DNA from: Linyphia triangularis
Taxonomy: Eukaryota; Arthropoda; Arachnida; Araneae; Linyphiidae
Direction: 5' to 3'
Length of the DNA stretch: 64,000 nt
NCBI GenBank assembly: GCA_963978545.1
Contig: OZ021721.1
Span: 37,993,348 to 38,057,347 of the forward strand
Notes under the pieces: model-generated
Database searches by the model: none
What the model saw: only the letters and a program-made list of their open reading frames with translations
What the model was told of the DNA's origin: nothing
Shown here: positions 49,935 through 59,052 of the stretch, piece by piece
Layout: each line of letters opens with the position of its first letter
Position numbering within the stretch: the first letter of the stretch is position 1
Made by a program: the position numbers and the translations under genes

Positions 49935-50255
49935 CCCTGCAAAAGTCTGCTTTTGGCAGTCAGGATAAATTTGGCGTTGTTTTTCCTCCACGTGCAGCAA
50001 TAATTGCAGTTGGTTCTCATTGTGTGTTATTTTCCCATTAAACTCTTTAATGAGGGCTAAACCAGCCTGATCATTGACTTTGTTTGTACAATTTTTATAA
50101 ACCTCCTGATCTTCCCAGATTTCTGGATCTACTTGAAGAAATGTATCTGGCAGGCTCATTCTTTCAAATGACAAAGCTGACTGTTTTGTCACAAAGTCCT
50201 CAAATTTCATGTCCATAAACATTTTGAGATTAATGTCAGGACATGCTTCTTCCAT
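49935..50255 (-). pseudogene. GAMH-family protein, C-terminal part (inverted)
   Basis: A minus-strand reading with FEDFVTKQS, LPDTFLQVDPEIWEDQEVY, NDQAGLALIKEFNGKIT, and NQLQLLLHVEEKQRQIYPD. It matches from memory the C-terminus of a multi-copy arthropod protein family with VVND-AERGV-LIQEFN and Q-LLQVVE-HR motifs. The usual VVND is reduced to VND. The family's function is unknown to me; its copy number suggests a mobile or mobile-derived gene. The middle of the same protein lies at 50623-51440 on the other strand, so the gene has been broken and one part inverted. The tail after TFAG is not family-like. Confidence 0.55.
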
Positions 50256-50622
50256 TAACTTCCTTCATAGCCTTTTTCGCAATTCTTTTCAGGCAGTGAG
50301 GCTCTTGAATGTTGGTTTTTGCCGAAATAGCAAGGAGTTTGAGTAGCGATGACGTGACATTACTCTAAGTAGACAATGATTACATTCATCGAAATAGAAT
50401 GAAATACCGATCTAATATGTTTGAGCAACTCAAAACCGAATATCAGGAATAAGGGCTAAATTAACAGGGCAGTGAACTGTTACAAGACTTACCTGGAAAA
50501 GAAAATGTCTCTGTTATCATATCTGGAAAGAGTTAAATTACTTTCAGTGGACTAAATACCATTAGCAAACGGAGGAAGTCAAGGCTAACTGTAGTTTATG
50601 CAAAGTTTGGATTTAGCCTTCA

Positions 50623-51440
50623 ATGACAAAGTATGTGCTATGTGCTTGGACTCAAAAAGTGCCAATATTGGCCAAAGGAATGGTACCTGCGTCTTACTTG
50701 AATAAAAAAATTAACAAGAAACTACTTTGTTTGGCTTTTCGAGACAATATTATGCAATTAGTTATTGATACAGTTTTTAACAAGTGCGTGGTGTTCTTTT
50801 TCACACAAATGCTCTCTCTTTTAAAATTATTTTGGGCCAACTGAGAATTCATTAATAAAGAAAAATATACGACAGTAATCGATAAGAAGGACATTTTGGC
50901 TAAAGTTGCTCATATAAAGGACAATATAATTAGATTTAATGAAAAATTATTAGACGAAACCCAGTCAAGAAAGGATAACCGAGAAATTCTCAAACTGATT
51001 TTAATATTTCTAGTTAAAAGCCTATCTTTTGGATTCATATTTATGTCACCTGGAGCAATGCACCATGCTAGATGTCAAACATATTGTACTCTTAAAACAT
51101 GGGTGTTTAGTTATCAGTTCATCATTAGTCCAAGAGATGAAAGGGGATTGAAAAGAATATATATATTTGCAGTGCAAGTGTATCTAAAGTCTTGGATAAC
51201 AGCTTCTTCACCTAAAAATGCACCATCTCGATTGCACCACAAAAATATTGAAGTATTTATGCACTTTAAAAATATGAAGTGCACTATAAAAACAAGAGAA
51301 GTATCTAAAGTTGCATCATAAAAACTAGCTAACCGTTTTTGGTATTTTTCAGAGGATCTTGTGACCTTAACTCTTTTTGAAGCCTTGCAATGAGAAATTT
51401 CAGTTCTATCTAAAGCTCTTTTTTTTGCAGTTATACCCCT
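50623..51440 (+). pseudogene. GAMH-family protein, central part
   Basis: The + strand reads, across one stop near 50842, AFRDNIMQLVIDTVF, LAKVAHIKDNIIRFNEKLL, ILKLILIFL, then SPGAMHHARCQTYC, KTWVFSYQFI, RDERGLKRIYIFAVQVYLKSW and APSRLHHKNIEV. After another stop come KLANRFWYFSEDLVTLTLF and LSKALFLQLYPS. The GAMH-ARWMAKAIY, L-R--Y-W and LWYLSEELV landmarks are the middle of the same family whose C-terminus is at 49935-50255 on the opposite strand. The Trp of the ARW motif is Cys here. The antisense ORF at 51114 is a shadow. Confidence 0.6.
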
Positions 51441-52179
51441 CATGAGGTATTTACTGGCCCAATCTAAAAAGTTTGTTAAGTATATAATTCATAAAATATT
51501 TGTATATGCAAAAATTGTATTTCAACTTCCTTTTAATTGTAACTACGATTACAATCTGATTTGTGCTTAGTTTGCACCTTTGAAAAAAACTCCCTATAGG
51601 TGTGAACTTCATCTGCATTGAGCTACCTCTTAATATCACTAATTGTTCTCAAATTTTATCTGATTTATTTTTTACAACATTGGAACAAAATAGGAGGGTA
51701 GGACTCAAAAAACGTTGACCTTCAATATTTTTGATCATGCTAATGCCGAAACAATACGAACATCCATGCCTAACCCAAGAATGTATGAGAAAAACCGACG
51801 GAGTAATCATAATAAAGTAGCCGCTCAGTATATAAAAAAAAGTCCTTATTTTTTAAATTCAAACGTTTTTGATTTTGTATTCAACATTACCATTCATTAT
51901 ATTCCACACTTAAGATTTCATTTTTTTTTAGATATTATAGAAACAACAACTAGTTAAAAGTCACCAACACTATGGCAATATCAATATTTTGTAGCTCATT
52001 ACTCCCATTAAAGATGTTTACATTTGAAAAAATATGGATATAAACAACTTAATTCACTCTACACGAGTTGATACATATTTCAACTACTGTAGAATTATTG
52101 CCTAAGTTTTGAAAAATCACACATCTCACATCCACGAGCATCTGTGACCAATCTTATTATTTCGGTAAAATTTAATAAG
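51441..52179. other. No recognisable feature
   Basis: AT-rich; ORFs at 51451 and 51715 show no domain. Confidence 0.4.
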
Positions 52180-52530
52180 TTCAACTAATGATCATTCCTT
52201 TTGAAGATACTTCACATTGCTATGAAATGTCTTGCAAACACTTCCCTGAAACTAAATGAGTCAACTAACAGCGCGTAGCAACAAACTTTCTGGTAGCATA
52301 ACTGCACAATGTTTCAATTAAGAGCGTTGAATAATTAATGCGAAATCCTCCGCCAGCATCTGAATGCGTTAATAATACGATTAAACACGTTCCCGTAATA
52401 TGAGTTAAGGATTCACGAATGAAAAGCTTTTAGAAACAGCGTAATATTTCTCATAATTGTTAATGAAATTTGTGTAATTTGATTAAGATGTGTAGCGTTA
52501 GGTCGAGGACATTTTTTAATTTACAGCATC
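52180..52530. promoter_or_regulatory. Complexity island, candidate regulatory element
   Basis: Non-coding, less AT-rich, with TTCAATTAAGAGCG, GAATAATTAATGCG, GCGTTAATAATACG and ACGATTAAACACG in about 90 bp. Such a dense run of homeodomain-like cores is suggestive. Function is inferred. Confidence 0.35.
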
Positions 52531-53159
52531 ACAGTTGTGCCACACCCAAGTAAAGACACTTAACTTGACTCTTTTTCTTTTTTTTTTTTATTCTGCAGAA
52601 TCCTTAATCTAAGAAAAAAATTAATACTTGGTTAATTTCATTAATATTTAGTCTTAATGAATTCTTCGAAGCAAACTTAATGTGTGTTGTTTTTTACTTT
52701 GTACTTTTCGTCAGTCCTGATGCTAGCTTTAAGATCAAAGCGTTACGCTTTTTTTATTAGAAAACATTAAATATGCTTTTCTGATTTCAGATAATTAAAA
52801 CACTTCTTAAATAAACTCCTACATTTATGCCTATGCAAACGGAAAGGTTATCCTCATTAGAGAGCTGTCGGGAAAAGAAACTGTTTGGCCTTTGTTCTTG
52901 TCAGTATCTGCTTCTGTTAAATTTCTTTTGTAATATAATAATGAATATTTTTCAACCGTTATACTTTTGGTTCTATAAATATTTGCTAGTATTACACTTT
53001 GAAATTACGAGTGTAAATTTCTCGACTGTTTAACTATGATATATTATATATTAATAGTTACAAAAAAACATTCCTATATACCAAAGTGACACGATTTCAT
53101 TTTTTCCCATCTCCCATCACTTCATCTATATAATTTTCTTGCGCTTGCCAAAAAAAAAT
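52531..53159. other. No recognisable feature
   Basis: AT-rich; the ORF at 52827 has no domain. Confidence 0.4.
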
Positions 53160-53430
53160 AAGGCCATATTTGGTATATACGAATCGGCAACACTGTTTTT
53201 GTTTACATATCGGAATCAACGGTTACTAAACGGTTGAATGTAAATAAATATTTGTCGCTCTGCCACAGCATTTAATAGAATAAATAGGAGACAGCGTTTT
53301 GAACGAGCGAGTGAGAACACAGTTGAAAGTTTTGAAAGAAGATATGCTAAACGAAATGCTGGACGATATCATAGAAGCCGCTGAGCTTGCTAATAGGGTT
53401 CTTCGATTTTACTACTTGAAATATTGATTA
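53160..53430 (+). other. Promoter-like or mobile-element fragment with short basic reading
   Basis: GGCAACACTG and CTCTGCCACAG words precede two overlapping readings. One frame gives RRQRFERASENTVESFERRY and a further basic stretch before a stop. Another gives MLNEMLDDIIEAAELANRVL and stops at about 53427. The Arg/Glu-rich text vaguely recalls the basic repeats upstream of Helitron helicases, but no Helitron end or helicase is seen. Unassigned. Confidence 0.25.
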
Positions 53431-53928
53431 ATTAAAGCGCGTTTACACTTTTTGAGGCCAGTAGAAAAAACTCGAGTTACCCTTTTCTAAAATTGTGGAT
53501 CTATGGAAAATACAACCAACTCTTCTTTGCATAAAGTAACTTTATTGCTTATTTAATTTTGAAATTATTCTAGTTCTTTAAATATTTATAGATATATTTC
53601 GAAAACTAAAGTTTTTTTTTTCTTTACATTGAATTCCTTTTTAAAAAAAATTTCTTGGAGTATGCATTAACCTAATGCATAGGATACACTTTAATAAGAG
53701 AGAGATAGTTAGTAATAGAAGGGGGTGATAAAAAATTTCCCGGATTCATGTTTTATTTTTTAAATAGGTTAGAGAATGCAATTGGAACGCGTGAAACAAC
53801 TTTCGTGAAATTCGGTTCAATCAAAGCAGTAAAGTGGGTTGTCAAGTAAAACTAGTGCTACTAGTAGTTAAAATATGGAGCTCCTATGCCATGGAGGAAC
53901 GAGAGGATGAGACGAGAAATGATGACGC

Positions 53929-53977
53929 CACCGGAAGTGGACGTGGCAGGATATGGCATCACCGGAAGTCACGTGAC
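53929..53977. promoter_or_regulatory. ETS-like and E-box motif cluster
   Basis: ACCGGAAGT at 53930-53938 and again at 53961-53969, merging into the perfect 10-bp palindrome GTCACGTGAC (53968-53977), with CGGGAAGTAG just after. CCGGAAGT is the ETS core and CACGTG the bHLH-zip E-box. The combination is common in housekeeping promoters. It lies directly upstream of the CRE array. Confidence 0.5.
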
Positions 53978-53985
53978 GGGAAGTA

Positions 53986-54604
53986 GAGTTGAGTTGTTCT
54001 TCTCCTGTTTTAAGTTGTTTCCCTCCTGCTGCTGTTAGTTTCGGTTTCGTTGTAGGCTTTTTCGTATGACGTCACAGTGGGAATGACGTCATAATATATT
54101 ATAAAGTTTAACTTTAAGACGGTGGCAATACTTTTTAGTTCGGCTTTTAGAGTTGAGTTGTTCTAGGGCTGCTTATAAACGAATAACTTATAGTTATAGG
54201 CTTTTATGCATGACATCCCAGTGGGAATGACCTCACAATATACTATAAAGTTTATATTTTAGGAGGTGGCAATAGTGGGAATATGCTAAGTTTAAGGCAG
54301 AGATGTTGAGTTGTTTTAGAATTGCTTCTAAACGAAAAACTTATAGTTATACACTTTTTACGTATGACGTCACAGTGGGTATACAGTAGGGATGACGTTA
54401 TTATATGACAAAATTTATCATTTAAGGAATGGCAACCTCTTGAAATATAATTTTGAAATGGGGAAATGAAGGGTTAAGTTGTTCTAAGACTACTTCTATA
54501 CGAATAACCTATAGTTATAGGTTTTTTACGTATGACGTCACAGTGGGAATGATGTCATTACTTGATTTATGTAATAAAATTTAGCTTTGAAAGGAATGGC
54601 AATG
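53986..54604 (+). repeat. Four-unit tandem array with paired CRE sites
   Basis: Units start at about 53986, 54150, 54304 and 54472, each opening GTTGAGTTGTTCT or a close variant. Each carries, in order, AACTTATAGTTATAGG (weak in unit 1), a CRE pair and a GGTGGCAAT or GAATGGCAAT end. First sites: TGACGTCA at 54067, TGACATCC at 54211, TGACGTCA at 54365 and 54533. Second sites: TGACGTCA at 54084, TGACCTCA at 54228, TGACGTTA at 54393, TGATGTCA at 54550. The pair spacing is 17 bp in three units and 28 in the third, which has an 11-bp insertion. No ORF spans the array. Confidence 0.88.
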
Positions 54605-55379
54605 GTCTTTTAATACAATACTTTTAAATCTTTTTCTGACAGTATATGTTACATTTTATATTTTCTACATTTATTGAAATTTTGCACCGCAAACAAGACA
54701 GTTCAACATAGGTCTGATATTGTTTAAATTTGTAAGCCTTTGTTTCAGAAATTAGGATAGTGACTTTTTCAACTTTCAAAGTATTGCAAAAAACAACGTA
54801 TACAGCGTGTCCCCATATAAAATGGCCGACCTTTATTTTCGACACCGTTGGTCCTAGATGCATAGTCCCAATTGAAGAAATGTTTTAAATCGTTAAAATA
54901 TTTTTACTGAATAATTTTTAAGTTAGAAAAGGGGTTGGTATAAAAATTACGGATTGTAAATTTTTATATGGTCCCCAGTTCCCCAAACTCATATTTAGAA
55001 AAATGTTGCCCGTGAAAAAACATTTCAAAAAAAAAATTGAAATTTGAACGACCAATATTCATGGAGATATGAAAAATGGAATTTAGTGACTTATACCACT
55101 TTACACCCGTGGTCATTAACATATTTTAAGGGCATGTACACAAAATGAAATACAGAGAAAAAGCAATTGCGTTCAGAAAATTATTCTATAATCAAACGCA
55201 TGAATACGATCTATCAATGTCTATAGTGAACTGTCGATGCTGAACTCGTTTGCAAGAGATAATAGGTACTATACTCCCTAAAACTAACAAAAATCTTTCG
55301 ACCACGTACGATAAAAAAAAAATAAAAAAATAAAAAAAAATCTGTCGAGACCGAACAAATTCACATTTTTGTGTTGTGC

Positions 55380-55560
55380 AGGGATCGCATTCGCCCTAAA
55401 ATTCCTATAATTCCTTAAATTTTCGTTTTTCCCTAAAATTGTATTTAAATTTGTCGTCTATCCCTAAAATTTTAGAAATAACAGAAATTTTTTCCGTTAT
55501 TTCTAAAATTTTAGGGATAAAAGAAATTTTAGGAAAAAGGAAAAAAAATTCCCGATCCTT
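55380..55560. mobile_element. Nested hairpin MITE
   Basis: The ends AGGGATCGCATTC and, reversed, AGGATCGGGAA are roughly inverted. Inside, TATCCCTAAAATTTTAGAAA at 55459 and its reverse complement ending at 55519 form a 26-base stem with a loop of about 9 bases. TCCCTAAAATT words repeat in both halves. It sits between the left inverted repeat and the transposase of the host transposon. Confidence 0.6.
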
Positions 55561-55741
55561 ATGTGTAAATTAGTATGTAGTACTGCGGAATTTGCAGGTT
55601 CCTATGAAAATTTTAGTGGTAGATTATTGATTGGTAGGTAGAAAACCAATAATGTATGTTCATCACTTCAGAATACAAGTAGGTCATACTAATAACAGAT
55701 ACCATATGTATTTAGCTATTTCATCCATCCTCGTAGTTAAA

Positions 55742-56770
55742 ATGTACACTGCGGAACAGTACGCAGAATTGCTACTTCTGTACGGCCAATGTAATCGAAA
55801 TGGGCGAGAATATGCAAGACAATGTGCAATTAAATTATTTCCAAATGGCATACATCCATCTAAAGCTACTATACGATTTTAAATATTGTAAAGAGTTGCG
55901 AGAAACGGGTAGCATAGGAAGACGTCCTCGATCCGGAAATTCAAGAGTGGTTGTCTCTGACGAAAAAATGTTGGGCCATATTCTTGCTTTCCCTCAGTCC
56001 AGTGTCAGGGACATTAGTGAAGCATGTGTGGAGAGTCTTAAACCGACACGGTGCACATCCTTATAGCTCGTAATTGGTGCAAGAGTTTTTGCCCGGGGAT
56101 GAAAATAGATGGTTTAATTTCTGCAATTTCATCATGAACAAGCTAGAATTGGATTCATCATTTGTGAGTAACATTCCATTTTCTGATGAGTGTACGTTTT
56201 CAAGAACTGGGGTAGTAAATAGGCAAAACATACACTTTTGGTCCCTGCAAAATCCTCATGTAATTCGACCAAATAAGCATCAAGTGCGGTGGTCCGTTTG
56301 TGTGGCATATGGAAGGGAGCGTTAGTATGACCTTTCTTTTTTGCTGATACATTAATTGGTAAAAAAATATGCGAACCTGTTACAGGGACCTTTATCTGAT
56401 TTTCAGGATGACCATGTCGTGTTAGCAGACCTTAAAAAGATGTGGTTTCAACAGGATGGTGCACTCCACAAGGTAGCATTCTGCCTTGTGGGTGGGTTTA
56501 AAGACAACATTATAGGCTATGGAGGTCCAGTAGAATGGTCTCCTAGATCGATAGATCTAAATCCGTTAGAATTATTTCTTTGGTGATTTTTGAAAAGCAA
56601 GGTATATGAAAAAGAATCGATGAGTCTATTAAATTTGCAGAATCGAATTTTATCTGCTGCCAGGTTTATTACGCCTTGAATGCTGAAAAAAAATTGAAGA
56701 TGAATTTGAATTACGTGTGGGGCTTAGGTATTTTAATCGAAGGAAAACACTTCGAGCATATGTAATAATG
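55742..56770 (+). pseudogene. DUF4817/DDE transposase pseudogene
   Basis: Start at MYTAEQYAELLLLYGQC, the N-terminal helix-turn-helix (DUF4817 type) common in arthropod transposases. Then LRETGSIGRRPRSGN, HILAFPQSSVRDISEAC, HGAHPYS, VQEFLPGDENRW. The DDE domain shows FSDECTFSR (first Asp), NPHVIRPNKHQVRWSV, MWFQQDGALHK (second Asp), then GGPVEWSPRSIDLNPLELFLW (third acid, Glu in PLE). The C-terminal FLKSKVYE and LRYFNRRK resemble the family's GRHFEHLL end. Frame changes near 55870 and 56066 and stops or shifts near 56325 and 56586 kill it. The second-to-third acid distance is 38 residues here, apparently shortened relative to the longer spacing I recall for the family. Confidence 0.85.
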
Positions 56771-57377
56771 AAAGAGGTTATTTATCCTTTTCACTATGTT
56801 TATTTCTATCACCTTTTATTTTTGTTTGTGTTAACAAAGAGCGCCGCTTTCTGATTATGTTATTATTTAAAATTACTTAATTAAAATTGTTTATAAGTTT
56901 GTTTGCTGTTGCGTTGTACAATTGGTAACTTTTTTTTTCCAAAGCAATTTCAGTAAAAAATTATAATGTTTTAGGTGATGAACAACAACTTGTTTGCCAT
57001 AGTCAAACCTTGTCTAGAAGCTCGTTGTTATTCCAGTAAGACGATATTTCCTCATTTCAATTTATGTACGGGCCCCCCAAATAGCGTTAAAACTTTCAAC
57101 TCCAATAACACCGTTGCTATTGGTCGAACAAATTTCAATTTTTTTTTATTTGAAATGTTTTTTCATGGGCAACATTTTTCTAAATATGAGTTGGGGGAAC
57201 TGGGGACCGTATAAAAATTTACAATCCATAATTTTTGTACCAACCCCTTTGCTAACTTAAAAACCATTCAGTAAAAATATTTTAACGATTTAAAACATTT
57301 CTTCAATTGGGACTATGCATCTAGGACCAACGGTGTCAAAAATTAAGGTCGGCCAGGTTATACGGAGACACGTTGTA

Positions 57378-58129
57378 TAATAAAGTTCTCATCTCATCAT
57401 TATTTTTCATTTGATAACCTACATAATAGAATGATTACATCTTTTAGTACCAAAAATTTATAAATATTAAAATCCGGCAAATTTAGAATGGGGAGGGGGT
57501 TCGATATTAGGCGAGGGTGCGTCATGGACCTTGAGGTGGGGGATCGGCACCCCTGACTATTAACCCATTAACGACAGTGTGGCAAGAAAACTTACCAATC
57601 TAAATTTTTGTTTTCTTTACTTATGAGTTACAATCCACTTAGTGTTTTTTTTTTAAATCATAAAAGTAATTTTCCAGAAAATCTAAAAAATTCAAAATGT
57701 ACCTTAAATGATGTAAATAAACAAGGTAAAAGTTAAAAACAATGATTGTTTATCCATATCAAAGTCGTCTTTAATGGATTAATGAAGTATCCGCGATGAA
57801 AGAAGCATTGCATATTTTTACTATTTACTAGGGATAAAGTTAATTTTGTAAGAGATTCCAAACAAGTAATTTGTAGTTTCCAAAATGGAGAAACTCATCA
57901 TGAAAACACGATGACTTTTGTATCAATAGTAAAAATAGTTTTTTTAGGTAACAAACAAAAATCCGCATTGCCTAAAATATCTAATTTTTTTCTCTATGAA
58001 AAATCATAAAAATTCAAGCTAATATCAGTTTATTTATATTTTTAATTTATCATTTCGATTTCTTAGAGCTTTTAAGAAAAGCCAAACATAAATTATTTTT
58101 TATTAAAATGGATGCATAATGCATTCTCA
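57378..58129. other. No gene; one possible hAT-type terminus
   Basis: GGGATCGGCACCCCTG at about 57540-57555 looks like a hAT-type end read outward (CAGGGGTGCCGATCCC), but no partner end is seen. The rest is AT-rich. Confidence 0.3.
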
Positions 58130-58450
58130 TGCATCGCTTAACATACAAGGAGGTCTTGGTATCGATGCACCTCGTGAAGGCTCAAAGCCTTGTCACACGA
58201 AGACCATATTATCCTCAACTTTTACTTAAGCTCAATGTGAGACTCAATATTTGAAGCCTATTTCCAAGGACAAAACCTGTTCTTGCAGTATCCTCCATTT
58301 CTCGTCCCAAACGAAGCAGATGAGCCAAGTTAAGAATAATTTCGGTTAATGCAGTTGGGAACCAATCAGGCGCTTCAGTTATCGCCAATCTCTAGCATGA
58401 ATTTTGCTCGTCAACCAAGCCAATAAAAATTTCACCGAAAACTCTAGTTA
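58130..58450. promoter_or_regulatory. Weak complexity island
   Basis: Less AT-rich, with the short palindrome AAGGCTCAAAGCCTT at about 58177 inside a GGTCTT/AAGACC bracket, and no open frame. It could be a regulatory element or an unrecognised repeat. Confidence 0.25.
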
Positions 58451-58673
58451 GAAAAAATAAATTTAGAAAAGCTAAATTTAGAAAAGCTTCAAAGAAGGTA
58501 GACTTGTGTAATATAATAAATAATAAAAAAAATAAAAGTAGAAAAATAATATTGTTGTGGGAAATACGTATAGCAGTGTCTTCTGAACATCAGAACAACG
58601 ACTAGACTGCATAGGAGTACTGCTGCATCCTGCATTCATTTAAAATCCTTGTTTTCTATAGAACTGGCCGAAT

Positions 58674-58750
58674 GTGTACTCTATATTGTGGTTAGCATCC
58701 TTTTTGTCAAGCAAGATGCAAGAGACTCGGGTTCGACTCCCCACCTAACA
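58674..58750 (+). tRNA. tRNA-Asp-like relic or SINE head
   Basis: Box A-like CTATATTGTGGTTAGCATC, a GTC triplet at the anticodon position (TTTTTGTCAAG), and box B GGGTTCGACTCCCC follow in tRNA order and spacing. The anticodon stem pairs poorly and the acceptor stem is not closed, so it is a decayed tRNA-Asp-derived sequence, probably a SINE head, and not a working gene. Confidence 0.4.
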
Positions 58751-59052
58751 TTAGAAACTTGAACTATAATTTATTTATTATTTCACTTGATTATCATTGT
58801 TTTATTAATATATGTATATGTTTTTTACAATTAATCGTTATATTACAAAATAACGGCGTAATTTTTGTGCATCTAAAATATATTTGTTTTTTCCAAATAA
58901 ACAATCGTTTTATTTAGAGTACCACAATGTCTATTTGAAATAATACTGGTACATATATAACAATTTTAATAAAAAACCAACTTAAAACTTGAAAATAAAA
59001 ATGGGCATTGCAGTAACAGACCAAATCGTAATACGAAAAAAATATTTGAATA

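Larger units (their letters stand above)
54801..57377 (+). mobile_element. DUF4817-type DNA transposon with ~260-bp terminal inverted repeats
   Basis: The left terminus TACAGCGTGTCCCC and right terminus (reversed) TACAACGTGTCTCC are each bordered by TA. The inverted repeats run 54801-55057 and 57118-57377 and share AATGGCCGACC-like, GTTGGTCCTAGATGCATAG and GGGGACC words. One transposase relic lies between them. TA target duplication and DDE motifs place it in the Tc1/mariner superfamily. The nested hairpin at 55380-55560 is a later insertion. Confidence 0.88.

Noticed and set aside
51114..51443. 109-residue minus-strand ORF
   Set aside because: Antisense shadow of the GAMH-family relic, whose family motifs are on the plus strand.
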